A stretch of 64,000 nt of DNA from DASPJR01 sp035628505 (GTDB lineage: Bacteria > Planctomycetota > SZUA-567 > H5-PLA8), in the NCBI GenBank assembly GCA_035628505.1, contig DASPJR010000117.1, forward strand, positions 26,711-90,710, given 5' to 3'. A program made the position numbers and the translations under genes. Numbering within the stretch: the first letter of the stretch is position 1; every line of letters begins with the position of its first letter. Below, one piece after another: positions 7,282-16,033 of this stretch. The notes beneath the pieces are model-generated. The model had not been told where the DNA came from. It made no database searches and saw only the letters and a list, made by a program, of their open reading frames with translations.

Positions 7282-9165
7282 TTGAGCGATATTCTATCGA
7301 AGCTTGGCAGTTTTGCGGCTTCTAAGGACTCCCGTCTGGCATGCGCTGCCGCTGTAATCCTGGCGGAACTCTCGCCGCGCGATCCGGTCATCGTCAAGCA
7401 GCTAGCCGAGGCGCTCAATGATGGAGACCCCGTTCGCCGCCCGTTCATTATCGAAGCCCTCGGAAGAATAGGCACGGCTGAGGCTGCCGCAGCACTGGTT
7501 CCGCTGATCAAGTCTGAAGGGCCTGCCAGCGAGCAGGCCTTGCGCGCAATCGCGCATACGGCCAGCGCAGCGCTAAAGCCGCTACTGAAAATGGTGGGCC
7601 ATGTTCCGCCGGCGCTGCTGGAGCGCATCGCTGAATGCGCCGGACGCACGGGAGAGAATGCCGCTTTCAGCGGGCTGTTCGGCGGATTACTGAATGCCGA
7701 CACTGACACCTGCCGCGCGATTCGCGGCGGCTTACGCACGGCGATGTCGAGCTTCGACGCGAAGTCCAAGGAGAACCTGCGCAAGCAGCTCGAGCAGGCC
7801 TTTAAAGACAAGGCGCTCACGCAGCATCATCCGTCGCTGATTGCCCTCATGAAAATCGCCGGCGATCTCGGAGACATCAGCCTGCAGAGCCCGCTGATCG
7901 AACGCATCGATGCGTCTTATCCGCCGCATGTGCGCCGCGCCGCGCTGCAATCGATCGCGATGCTGCATTACAGTGGCGAGCAGCGGGCGAAGCTTGCCCC
8001 GAAACTGCTCCCGCTCATGGCTGACAGCGACCTGGGCAATCTTGCCGAGCCGGCGCTTGAAGCGCTGCGGCAGGCGCAGCTGACATCGGAGCATCAAGCG
8101 GCGCTGAAAAAGCTGCTCAATTCGCAATCGTCTCGTATTCGCGAGTTCGCGATGCAGGGACTGGCCGCACAGGGCTCGACGCGGACGCTGCACGATCTGC
8201 TCGCGTGCCTGGACAGTCCCGATCGCAGCGTGCGCGAGGAAGCGCTGGGGGCGCTCTCCCGCGCGCCCGCTGCCGCGGGTCTGCTCAGCGAACGCCTGCT
8301 GGAGCTCGAAGGCGGCGAAGCGGCTTTGGAGACGGCGCGTGCTCTGGCAGCGCAGGCCACGAAGATTCCTCCCCGACAGCTCGAGAGTCTTTCCGACATG
8401 TACGTGAAACTGGCCTCGCCCGAGGCTTCAAAAAAGTCGCCGGATGCAGATGCGCTCCGCAAAGCGGATGAGAAGCGCCGCGCGATTCTGAACGTATTCC
8501 GCTCGGCCAATGCCCCGCAGCTGGTACATGCGGTCGTGGCGCGCGCCAGCAAGCTGCGCGACCAGGACGAGCCTCAGCGCGCGTATCAAATGTTGAAGGA
8601 CGTCAGCAATCTCAACGGCTGGGACGACAAGGCGCGGCTGGAGATGGCATTTGCGGGACTGAGCATCGGTTCACGCGACATGTCGCGCAGCGCGCGGAGC
8701 AATGATCCGGACCTGCGCCTGATCGAGGACGTTCTCAGTTCGGGCCGCATGAGCGCCAAGGATGTGGCGAAACTGGTCAGCAAAGATACCGGCCTGAGCC
8801 GCCGCACCGTGTACTACATTGGCTTCCATTTCACCGAACGCCTTGCGCACGAACGCCAGTTCGGACAGCTGGTGCTCGAGAACCTGGCCGAATCGCGTTC
8901 CGAAGAAGGAAAACAGGCGAAGGAGAAGCTTGCGATTGAAGGATTAATAACTGTCCGCGGCGGCAAGGCGGGCATTTTGGAAGAGCGTGCCAAGGTGCTG
9001 CTCTCGGCGTCCGATATGATTGCTGCCGAGGCCGCCCGCGCGGCGCAGGCCGAAGCCGAACGTAAAAAAGCGGCTCAGAAAAACGGCAAAGCAAAGGCCG
9101 TGTCGAAGGCGAAGAGCAAGCCTGCGCGGCCGGCGGTGAAGCCAAAGAAAAAAGCGGCCAAGTAA
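7282..9165 (+). CDS. HEAT-repeat scaffold protein with basic lysine-rich tail
   Basis: A 627-residue soluble protein made of alpha-helical HEAT-like repeats through about residue 480. Repeated units such as DPVRRPFIIEALGRIGTAEAAAAL and DRSVREEALGALSRA are visible. These are followed by a helical region and a C-terminal 40-residue tail rich in Lys and Ala (KAKAVSKAKSKPARPAVKPKKK) that resembles a histone H1-like nucleic-acid-binding tail. The start is TTG at 7282, supported by GGGGAGGAG five bases upstream; no ATG offers a comparable site. The repeats suggest a protein-interaction platform and the tail suggests DNA or RNA contact. No enzymatic motif is visible. Confidence 0.75.
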   Translation: MSDILSKLGSFAASKDSRLACAAAVILAELSPRDPVIVKQLAEALNDGDPVRRPFIIEALGRIGTAEAAAALVPLIKSEGPASEQALRAIAHTASAALKPLLKMVGHVPPALLERIAECAGRTGENAAFSGLFGGLLNADTDTCRAIRGGLRTAMSSFDAKSKENLRKQLEQAFKDKALTQHHPSLIALMKIAGDLGDISLQSPLIERIDASYPPHVRRAALQSIAMLHYSGEQRAKLAPKLLPLMADSDLGNLAEPALEALRQAQLTSEHQAALKKLLNSQSSRIREFAMQGLAAQGSTRTLHDLLACLDSPDRSVREEALGALSRAPAAAGLLSERLLELEGGEAALETARALAAQATKIPPRQLESLSDMYVKLASPEASKKSPDADALRKADEKRRAILNVFRSANAPQLVHAVVARASKLRDQDEPQRAYQMLKDVSNLNGWDDKARLEMAFAGLSIGSRDMSRSARSNDPDLRLIEDVLSSGRMSAKDVAKLVSKDTGLSRRTVYYIGFHFTERLAHERQFGQLVLENLAESRSEEGKQAKEKLAIEGLITVRGGKAGILEERAKVLLSASDMIAAEAARAAQAEAERKKAAQKNGKAKAVSKAKSKPARPAVKPKKKAAK

Positions 9166-9174
9166 GCCGCTTTT
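9150..9174 (+). terminator. Intrinsic terminator overlapping the HEAT gene stop
   Basis: AAAAGCGGC (9150-9158), a seven-base loop, and GCCGCTTTT (9166-9174) form a perfect nine-pair stem with an A tract before and a T tract after. The stem spans the stop codon of the HEAT gene. The flanking A/T runs would let it also stop the convergent aroA transcript. Confidence 0.8.
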
Positions 9175-9201
9175 GCCGTCAATTTAGCGGCACACGTCTG
9201 C

Positions 9202-10539
9202 CTAAATGCCGCGAAGCCGCTCGAGATCCTGGAAATAATTGGGATAGGTTTTGGACACGCACGCCGGGTCCTTGATCACAATTCCCGGACGTCCGAGGCC
9301 GACGAGCGACATCGCCATTGCCATGCGATGATCGTCGTAGGTCTCTATCTTTGCGTCGCGGTGCGGTCCTGGCTTGATATCCAGGTAATCTTCGCCCTCT
9401 TCGATCTCCGCGCCCATGCGGCGCAGTTCAGTCGCCAGCGCCTTCAGGCGGTCGGTCTCCTTAATGCGCAGATTGCCCACGTTGTTGATCGAGGAGGGCC
9501 CGTCGGCAAACAGGCACACTACCGCAAGCGTCAGAACGACGTCCGGCATGTCATTGAGATCGGCGTCGATCGCTTTGAGCGGCGTGCGCGGATCGCGTGA
9601 AACTTCAATGCCGCGATTGCCGGCCAGGAATCCCTTGCGGACGATACAGCCCATACGGCCGAGGACATCCGCGAAGTAGGCATCGCCCTGTGCCGAGTCG
9701 GCGCTGACATTTGTCACGCAGCAACGTCCGCCAAGAATGGCGGCGGCCGCGAGGAAATAACTGGCGGCCGTTGCGTCGCCTTCGACGTCGTAGGCTCCCG
9801 CCCGGTAGCGGGCGCCGAAAGTCGGCCTGTAGATGCGTTCACCTTCCGTGGCGGTGAGCACGCCGAAATCGGACATCGCCTTCAGCGTCAGCTCAACAAA
9901 AGGACGGGAAACGAACGTGCCGGTGACTTCGACAGTCATCATCTGCTTTGCGTACGGCGCAACCAGGAGCATGCCGCTGATGTACTGGCTGGAGCGCGAG
10001 CCATCGATCGCTGTCTTGCCCCCCGGCAGGCCACTGGCATCGACGATTACAGGCGGGCAGCCGTTATTGAACTCGCTCTGCGCTTTCACGCCCATCAGGC
10101 GCAGGCCCTGAAGCAGATCCTCAATGGGCCGCTCGCGCATGCGCGCTGTGCCGTCGAGCCGAAAACGACCATTGCCCAGCGCAACGAAGGCTGAAAGAAA
10201 GCGCATCACGGTTCCGGCAGCGCCGACGAAGATCTCGCCGCCGGCCGCGGGGATGCGGCCGCCTCCGCCCCAGATCTGGCAGGTTTTCGCGTTCCAATCA
10301 GGTTCTACGCGGAAGCCCAGCTTCTTCAGGGCCTCAGTCATGAAGTAGGTGTCATCGGAGCGCAGCACGCTTCCGAGCGTTACTTTGCCGTCCGCCAGCG
10401 CGCTCATGACGAGGTAACGGTTCGTGATGCTTTTTGAACCCGGCACTGCGATGTCGAAGTCAATCGGACGCTGCAGCGGAACGATCGGCAGCTCCGCCGG
10501 CAATGCCGGCGCCGTAGGGGCAGATGTTGGTGTGCTCAT
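9202..10539 (-). CDS. aroA: 3-phosphoshikimate 1-carboxyvinyltransferase (EPSP synthase)
   Basis: This 445-residue enzyme adds the enolpyruvyl group of PEP to shikimate 3-phosphate in the chorismate pathway. Family motifs include PGSKSITNR at about residue 33, RERPIEDLLQGL, DGSRSSQYISGMLL, and in the second domain LRIKETDRLKAL and DDHRMAMAMSLVGL. The PEP-site loop reads GAAGTVMRF: the Asn and the Pro found in the Escherichia coli loop GNAGTAMRP are replaced by Ala and Phe. The ATG at 10539 is preceded by only a weak ribosome site. It is divergent from rsmB and convergent with the HEAT gene. Confidence 0.95.
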   Translation of the reverse strand: MSTPTSAPTAPALPAELPIVPLQRPIDFDIAVPGSKSITNRYLVMSALADGKVTLGSVLRSDDTYFMTEALKKLGFRVEPDWNAKTCQIWGGGGRIPAAGGEIFVGAAGTVMRFLSAFVALGNGRFRLDGTARMRERPIEDLLQGLRLMGVKAQSEFNNGCPPVIVDASGLPGGKTAIDGSRSSQYISGMLLVAPYAKQMMTVEVTGTFVSRPFVELTLKAMSDFGVLTATEGERIYRPTFGARYRAGAYDVEGDATAASYFLAAAAILGGRCCVTNVSADSAQGDAYFADVLGRMGCIVRKGFLAGNRGIEVSRDPRTPLKAIDADLNDMPDVVLTLAVVCLFADGPSSINNVGNLRIKETDRLKALATELRRMGAEIEEGEDYLDIKPGPHRDAKIETYDDHRMAMAMSLVGLGRPGIVIKDPACVSKTYPNYFQDLERLRGI

Positions 10540-10633
10540 GCAAGCATATTACGGAAAACCGCCGGAGCGTGAAGAGAAGATCGCCCTGCGGCTCATTGCA
10601 GGCGTCGTACGCGGGCAGTAGAGTGTCCGCTTC

Positions 10634-11968
10634 ATGAAACGCGAGCCGAAAAACACGAAGGGCGCACGAAAGGATAAAGTACGCGAAACCGTCGTAGCAC
10701 TCTATTCCGAAATAAGTATGGATTGGAAGAACGTCAGCGAACGCATCGCGGATGTTTTTCGGCGCGAAACGACCCTGGGGCCACGCGCGAGAGCACATGT
10801 CGTCCATGCGCTTCACGGCTTGATCACGCACGCGCGCCGAATCGATTTCGCGCTCGAGCATGCCGCCTCCCGCCGCAAGGCCGCCCCGCCGCACAGCGCC
10901 GACACGCGCTACGCGGTGTGGCAACTGATCAGCGGGCACGGCACGCTCGCAGACGCCGCTGAGCGCTTCCCGCAGATCAACTGGCAGGCTGTAGTGGACT
11001 CAGCGCATGCAGTGGCAGCCATTTCCGATCCCGTCCGGCGGCTGGCGATCGAGCACTCGCTTCCGGACTGGCTGGCGCAGCGTTTCCATCGTGATTTCAG
11101 AGAGGAAGCGTTTGCCCTCGCGGCGGCACTCAATGAACGCGGGCCGCAAACGGTGCGCGTGAACACATTAAAAACGTCGCGCGAGGAACTGCTGGCCGAG
11201 TTGAACAGGGAAACACAATCGGCCAGGCCGGCGGTGCTTTCATCGGCGGGAATCTATTTCGACCCGCCACGCGATGTGTTCAAAACGCCAGAATACGCCG
11301 AAGGGCTGATCGAAATTCAAGACGAAGGCAGCCAGCTGATTGCGGAGATTACAGCACCCGCGCCGGGATCGCTGGTGATCGATGCCTGCGCCGGAGCAGG
11401 CGGGAAAACGCTGGCGTTAGGCGCCTTGATGCAAGGACGCGGCCGGCTTATTGCGCTGGATATTAACGCCAGGCGCCTGGATGAACTGCGCCGCCGCTGC
11501 AGGCGCGCGGGGCTGTCGAATGTACAGGCTGTTCTTCTTCCGCGCGACGTGGATCAAGCCGGCTGGCCGGAGGAGATCAGAAAATTTATTGGAAAAGCGG
11601 ACCGCGTTCTGGTCGACGCACCCTGCAGCGGTATCGGCGCGGTGCGGCGAAACCCGGAAGCGAAGTGGCGTCTCAGTGAGGAAGATTTAGCACGGTTCGC
11701 CACGCTGCAGCTTGCGATTGCGCGTCACGCGGCCGAACTGGTCAAGCCAGGTGGCCGGCTGATATACGCCACCTGTACGCTGCTGCGCGAAGAAAACGAG
11801 CAGATTATCGAGCAGCTCACAGGCTTGCACCCCGTGCCTCTCAAGGAGATTGTCGGTCGCGAACTGGCGGAAAAGATCGCCGATTCATCGGGAACGTGCA
11901 TGAAGCTGCTGCCACACCGCACCAATACGGATGGTTTCTTTGCCGCGGTGTTGCGGCGGAAAAAATAA
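10634..11968 (+). CDS. rsmB: 16S rRNA (cytosine-C5)-methyltransferase, RsmB/Sun family
   Basis: A 444-residue RNA m5C methyltransferase. The first about 150 residues are helical and NusB-like, as in RsmB. The SAM domain starts at VIDACAGAGGKTLALG (motif I), then IALDINARRLDEL, VDAPCSGIGAVRRNP (motif IV with the PCSG cysteine), and IYATCTLLREENE (motif VI with the catalytic TCT cysteine), ending in TDGFFAAVLRRK. The two-cysteine arrangement is diagnostic of the NOL1/NOP2/Sun enzymes. RsmB in Escherichia coli methylates C967 of 16S rRNA; the same target here is an inference from the NusB-like extension. Confidence 0.88.
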   Translation: MKREPKNTKGARKDKVRETVVALYSEISMDWKNVSERIADVFRRETTLGPRARAHVVHALHGLITHARRIDFALEHAASRRKAAPPHSADTRYAVWQLISGHGTLADAAERFPQINWQAVVDSAHAVAAISDPVRRLAIEHSLPDWLAQRFHRDFREEAFALAAALNERGPQTVRVNTLKTSREELLAELNRETQSARPAVLSSAGIYFDPPRDVFKTPEYAEGLIEIQDEGSQLIAEITAPAPGSLVIDACAGAGGKTLALGALMQGRGRLIALDINARRLDELRRRCRRAGLSNVQAVLLPRDVDQAGWPEEIRKFIGKADRVLVDAPCSGIGAVRRNPEAKWRLSEEDLARFATLQLAIARHAAELVKPGGRLIYATCTLLREENEQIIEQLTGLHPVPLKEIVGRELAEKIADSSGTCMKLLPHRTNTDGFFAAVLRRKK

Positions 11969-12005
11969 TGCCGGAAAGCCGGCGCTGATACGTAACCAGA
12001 GCGTG

Positions 12006-12329
12006 ATGAACTCCGTGCAACGAAAACGTGTCCATTTATCCACTGTGCTGGTCGTGCTGATGCTCGCCAGCGTGCTCGTGCTGCTGAATGTTACGGGCCG
12101 GCTGGACACCGCTCCTGTCGACGACGACTACTGCACCGTTGTGAAACGTGGCTGGCCGCTGTCGTACCATTACACGGTGTATCACCGCACCGGTCGCTAC
12201 ACTGGCGTGCGCTGGTATTATGGCAGCCTCGCAAAGGACATCGCCCTGGCAGTCGTCGTTCTTGGTGCCGAAGGTGCTGCCTGGGAGTGGCTCATGCGCA
12301 TGCGGGATCGCCGCGCCCACGGAGCCTAA
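12006..12329 (+). CDS. Small hypothetical membrane protein
   Basis: A 107-residue protein with two predicted membrane segments (residues about 12-32, VLVVLMLASVLVLLNV, and about 78-98, DIALAVVVLGAEGAAWEWL). These flank a Tyr-rich loop of about 45 residues (YHYTVYHRTGRYTGVRWYYG), probably on the outer face. The ATG at 12006 is chosen because the upstream open frame lies inside the rsmB end; the ribosome site is weak. It lies 37 bases after rsmB and its stop overlaps the convergent porin gene stop. No family is recognised. Confidence 0.6.
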   Translation: MNSVQRKRVHLSTVLVVLMLASVLVLLNVTGRLDTAPVDDDYCTVVKRGWPLSYHYTVYHRTGRYTGVRWYYGSLAKDIALAVVVLGAEGAAWEWLMRMRDRRAHGA

Positions 12330-13687
12330 TGGTCGTGCGTATCATGGCTGTGCCCGCCGAGCAGCACCGTCCACTGCAGAAAGAACTCATTCGCTGAATT
12401 GCCACTGAAGAATTCATGCCGCCCGGCTTCAAAACGCAGCAGACTGCTTTCGCTGAATCGATAGGTCGTGAACAGCGAATAGGTCTGCTCGTAGGTGCGG
12501 CGCGTTTCAACGGACGGATCGGTGTTCTGAAACGCATCCACGCGCGCGCCGAAAGACCAGTGGGTGTTGTAGAAATACTCGAGGTAGCTGTAGCCGCCGA
12601 AGCCGGATCGTGATTCCCGCTTTAGAATCGGATCGTCTCCAAGCTCGACCTCCGCCAGGTTGGTGATGAACCGCGTGCGTTGTTCGTTGCGCATCAGCTC
12701 GCTGCCCCAAACAAGACGCTTGTTGCGCCCATCGGGGCGCCAGCTGTAGAGGAGTTCCAGGTTGATCAGGTTGCGGCGAATCAGCTGATCCGGCACCTGC
12801 AAGGTGGAGACGCCGGCGCTGAAGGTGTGCGCGTCGCCAATGTCGAACGAACTCAGCGCTTTAAGCAGAAAGGTCAGTTCTGCGCCATTTCGCCGGTCGC
12901 CCGTCGCGTTGAGCAGGGGAAACTCCTCACCCACTTTATTAAACACACCGCCGGTGATCCGCAGCAGGTGACTAATCGGCAGCTCGGCCTGCACGTCTAT
13001 GCCATCGGCAACACTCTCGCCACCGACGTAACGCTCCAGAGAGCCCGGGCGAGTGACGAACGGCAGATCATGTGTATGAAAGGAGGAGAACCGGCCGACA
13101 TCGGCAAAGACGCGTCCGCCGCGCACGCGCACAGGGGAAAGCGATGTCGTGACGACCGCCGCCTCCTCAAGTTCCATCGCCGCTTCGTCATTCTCGTCGG
13201 AACTCGGGATCGCGTTGAGCACCATGAATGCTTTGAAATGCTTATCGATGGTGCCACTGAACGACAGCTGGGCTGAGCGCACGCTGAAATCGTTGCCGGC
13301 GGGGCGATCTGTCTCAGACGCATCGCCGTCAAAATACCTGAACGCGGTATCGATCGCCGCCTCGACTTTGATCGTGGATTCGGCGGGCTTTCGCGAAGCT
13401 AGTTTAGTGGCATGCTCGACCTGGTATTCCATGTCCTCGATGCGCTCGAGAATGGCGGCGCCCGGACTGCTGCCGATGGAACGCTTTCCCATGGAGAGTC
13501 CGATGATGCGGTTCTGCTCATCGATCTTCTGCTGCTGCTCGGCGATGATGCGCGCCTGCTGGTCCATGCGCGAGGTCAGCAGTTCCAGTTGTTTCTGCAT
13601 GGTTCGCAAGAGTTCGCTTGAATCTTCCCCGCCGTGGGAAAGGAAAGAAAAGCACACCAGCACCGCGACGGCACAACAGTTCCGCAT
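12326..13687 (-). CDS. Outer-membrane porin-like protein with coiled coil and histidine-rich tail
   Basis: A 453-residue exported protein. A short signal peptide (MRNCCAVAVLVCFSFLSHG) is followed by a Gln/Glu-rich coiled coil (about residues 24-65) and then a long stretch of alternating beta-strand pattern, as in phosphate-selective-porin-like barrels. The final strand FLQWTVLLGG ends with HSHDTHDH. A His-rich tail together with a palindromic operator over the promoter suggests a metal-related role, possibly zinc; this is inference. The ribosome site AAGGAGATC precedes the ATG at 13687. The ligand cannot be told from sequence; a siderophore receptor is unlikely because no plug domain or TonB box is visible. 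Confidence 0.72.
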   Translation of the reverse strand: MRNCCAVAVLVCFSFLSHGGEDSSELLRTMQKQLELLTSRMDQQARIIAEQQQKIDEQNRIIGLSMGKRSIGSSPGAAILERIEDMEYQVEHATKLASRKPAESTIKVEAAIDTAFRYFDGDASETDRPAGNDFSVRSAQLSFSGTIDKHFKAFMVLNAIPSSDENDEAAMELEEAAVVTTSLSPVRVRGGRVFADVGRFSSFHTHDLPFVTRPGSLERYVGGESVADGIDVQAELPISHLLRITGGVFNKVGEEFPLLNATGDRRNGAELTFLLKALSSFDIGDAHTFSAGVSTLQVPDQLIRRNLINLELLYSWRPDGRNKRLVWGSELMRNEQRTRFITNLAEVELGDDPILKRESRSGFGGYSYLEYFYNTHWSFGARVDAFQNTDPSVETRRTYEQTYSLFTTYRFSESSLLRFEAGRHEFFSGNSANEFFLQWTVLLGGHSHDTHDH

Positions 13688-13709
13688 CTCTGATCTCCTT
13701 TTAATGCAA

Positions 13710-13726
13710 GTAATACTAAGTATTAC
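13710..13726 (-). promoter_or_regulatory. Perfect palindromic operator over the porin promoter
   Basis: GTAATACTAAGTATTAC is a perfect inverted repeat of eight bases around one central base. It lies 23 bases upstream of the porin start codon and covers the candidate -10 box, the arrangement of a repressor site. The form resembles Fur/Zur or ArsR-family boxes, but the regulator is not encoded nearby. Confidence 0.75.
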
Positions 13727-13748
13727 AATAGTATCGAAGCAGACGCAA
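13720..13748 (-). promoter_or_regulatory. Promoter of the porin gene
   Basis: Read on the minus strand, TTGCGT (13748-13743) and TAATAC (13725-13720) are separated by exactly 17 bases. The -10 lies inside the palindromic operator, so a protein bound there would block RNA polymerase. Confidence 0.6.
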
Positions 13749-13772
13749 GTGCCGGATTCAATTGCCTTGCAC

Positions 13773-15098
13773 TTAGCGCTTGATCAGCTGCTCGCGTACA
13801 TAACGCAGCGCGCTTTCGCGGTCGGTGAGAGACCCTTCGAGCTGGCGGTCTTCGACCTCGGTTAGAATTTTTTTGAATTCAGGGCCCGGTCGCAGTCCGA
13901 GTGCGATCAGATCGGCGCCGCTCAGCAGGGGAGAAGGCCGCAGCTCATCCGGCTTCTGCCGCGCGAGCTCTTCATGGCAGAAATCGTATAGCGACAGATC
14001 GCCATGCGAAGCGTTGCAATCGAGCTTGTGAAGCGTCAGATGTTCATCGAAATGCGGCATGCGCAGGAAACGCTTGAGCGTTGCCTTGCGCATGCGCGTG
14101 ACATCCTTGAAGGCCATGTGCTGTCGCACGAGACTCGTCACGCGCTCGATTTCTTCGTTTGAATAGCGCAGCCTGCGCAGAATCTCTTCTGTCATCACCG
14201 CGCCGACACGTTCGTGTTCGTTAAAGCGGATGCGGTCGGTGATTTCGAACGTACGCGGCTTGCCGACATCATGCAGCAGAGCGCCGAGCGCCAAGGTAAG
14301 CGGCGCGTTCTCAAGCTGGCCCAGCAGCATGAGCGTATGCGTCCACACGTCGCCCTCTGGATGAAACTGCGGTGGCTGCGGCACGCCTTCGAGCGCGTCA
14401 ATTTCCGGCAATATATGCTTCAGCAGCCGGGATTGCTTAAGCAGTTCGAACGCACGACGGGGATGCGGCCCCGTCAGCATGAGGCTCAGCTCGTCCCGGA
14501 TCCGTTCAGCGCTGATCGACAGAATCTTTTCTGCGTTGTCTTTGATTGCGCCAAACGTCGCACCGTCGATTTCGAAGTCCAGCCGCGCCGCAAATCGAAT
14601 CGCACGGAGCATGCGCAGGTGGTCCTCGGCAAAACGCCGCTTGGGATCGCCGATGGCCCGGATCAGCTTGCGTTCAAGGTCGCGCCGCCCGTCCACGTAA
14701 TCCAGCACTTCATTCTTGAGGGGATCGAAAAGCAGCCCGTTGACGGTGAAATCGCGCCGCTTGACGTCTTCAACCTCGTCCGTGAAACAGACCTGGTCTG
14801 GATGCCGGCCATCAGAATACGTTGTCTCGCCGCGAAACGTGGCAACCTCGACCTGCAGCGGAGCGTCGCCCGGACTGAGCACCCGCACAACGCCAAAAGC
14901 AACGCCGACGGGAACGGTTCGGGAAAACAAGGCCATGATCTGTTCAGGGGTGGCCGAGGTGGCGACATCGTAATCTTTCGGCGCTTCGCCGCGCAGCATG
15001 TCGCGGACGCAGCCGCCAGCGAAGACGGCACGGAAGCCGGCCGAGGTGAGGCGCTGAACGATGGAGGTGGCAAATTCTCTGAGACGCTCGTTCGACAT
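13773..15098 (-). CDS. cca: CCA tRNA nucleotidyltransferase / poly(A) polymerase family with HD domain
   Basis: A 441-residue class II nucleotidyltransferase. The head domain carries GGCVRDMLRGEAPKDYDVATSATP (about residues 28-51), with the DYD catalytic carboxylates. It is followed by KRRDFTVNGLLFDP and the RNA-binding neck RRFAEDHLRMLRAIRFAARL. A C-terminal HD phosphohydrolase domain is present (HDVGKP near residue 277, with an upstream His in WTHTLML). This architecture matches bacterial enzymes that build or repair the CCA end of tRNA, although poly(A) polymerases are very similar. The gene lies 85 bases upstream of the porin gene on the same strand, with the porin's own promoter in between. 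Confidence 0.9.
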   Translation of the reverse strand: MSNERLREFATSIVQRLTSAGFRAVFAGGCVRDMLRGEAPKDYDVATSATPEQIMALFSRTVPVGVAFGVVRVLSPGDAPLQVEVATFRGETTYSDGRHPDQVCFTDEVEDVKRRDFTVNGLLFDPLKNEVLDYVDGRRDLERKLIRAIGDPKRRFAEDHLRMLRAIRFAARLDFEIDGATFGAIKDNAEKILSISAERIRDELSLMLTGPHPRRAFELLKQSRLLKHILPEIDALEGVPQPPQFHPEGDVWTHTLMLLGQLENAPLTLALGALLHDVGKPRTFEITDRIRFNEHERVGAVMTEEILRRLRYSNEEIERVTSLVRQHMAFKDVTRMRKATLKRFLRMPHFDEHLTLHKLDCNASHGDLSLYDFCHEELARQKPDELRPSPLLSGADLIALGLRPGPEFKKILTEVEDRQLEGSLTDRESALRYVREQLIKR

Positions 15099-15255
15099 GG
15101 CTGAAATAGTACCACCGCCCGATGCAAAGTGCCAAAGGAGCCACTACCCAGTCACTGCACGGGTGCAACAGACTTATCAAAATACCATTTTGCTGATGAC
15201 GGGCACAACTTCTGTTGGTTAAATTGCTTAAAGGCCTCTTTTTTAGGAAACATGG

Positions 15256-15969
15256 GTGAACCTTTCAGAGAACTCGCACGTAGATAGCAGCAGGGACCGG
15301 AGGGGAACTGTGACGGTTGCCGCTGCATCCATACCTGGACCGAGCTTCATCGCGGGGCTGAGTCCGGCACGTGCCAGGAAGCAGGTGGAAGTTGTCGAGC
15401 CTGCCGACGAGGCGCTTTTTGAGCAGTCTCTGAATGGAGACCGCGAGGCGCTCGGCCGTCTGATATCGCGCTACGAAAAAAGCCTCTTCGGTCTGCTTGT
15501 GAAGATGACCAATGGCGACCGGCATCGCGCCGATGATCTGTTCCAGGAAACTTTTCTGCATGCGATGCGCGCGGCGGCTACGTTCAACCGGAAAATGAAT
15601 TTCAAGCCGTGGATCACGGCCATCGCGGTGAACCTCATTCGCGACGATGCGCGCAAGCGCAAAGTCCGGGGTGAAGTAACCCTGGACGGATCGACGGCCG
15701 ATGAAGAAGCGCCGCGTGTGGCTGAACCGGTCGCTGCGGGGGAGAACCCGGGCGAAAGTGCTGAACGGCGCGACGAAGAAGCGTACCTGCGCCGAGCACT
15801 GCAGAAGCTGACCTTGCTGGAGCGGGAAGTAGTGCTGTTGCATTTTTACAATGGCATGACGCTGGCGGAATCCGCGCAGGTCCTGGGTGTGCCCCTGGGC
15901 ACGGTCAAGAGCCGCCTGCATGCGGCACTCAGCCGGCTGAACACACTGCTCGAGCACCGCCAGGAATAG
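15256..15969 (+). CDS. ECF-type RNA polymerase sigma factor
   Basis: A 237-residue sigma-70 family protein with only regions 2 and 4. Region 2 (about residues 65-140) includes HRADDLFQETFLHAMRAAATF and FKPWITAIAVNLIRDDAR, the core-binding and -10 recognition helices. Region 4 (about 175-232) includes LTLLEREVVLLHFYNGMTLAESAQVLGV and GTVKSRLHAALSRL, a helix-turn-helix for the -35. An unusual N-terminal extension of about 50 residues precedes region 2. The start is GTG at 15256 with AGGAAA upstream; the nearby ATG at 15252 is out of frame. The next gene, a small one-helix membrane protein, is probably its partner. Confidence 0.9.
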   Translation: MNLSENSHVDSSRDRRGTVTVAAASIPGPSFIAGLSPARARKQVEVVEPADEALFEQSLNGDREALGRLISRYEKSLFGLLVKMTNGDRHRADDLFQETFLHAMRAAATFNRKMNFKPWITAIAVNLIRDDARKRKVRGEVTLDGSTADEEAPRVAEPVAAGENPGESAERRDEEAYLRRALQKLTLLEREVVLLHFYNGMTLAESAQVLGVPLGTVKSRLHAALSRLNTLLEHRQE

Positions 15970-16033
15970 CACTAAGAAATGAGCATCCGGGAACGACATC
16001 AAAGAAGAGCATGGTAGTAAAGGAGTTTGGGCC

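Noticed and set aside
12326..13687. TonB-dependent zinc receptor
   Set aside because: At 453 residues it is too short and has no plug domain or TonB box, so a porin-like barrel fits better.
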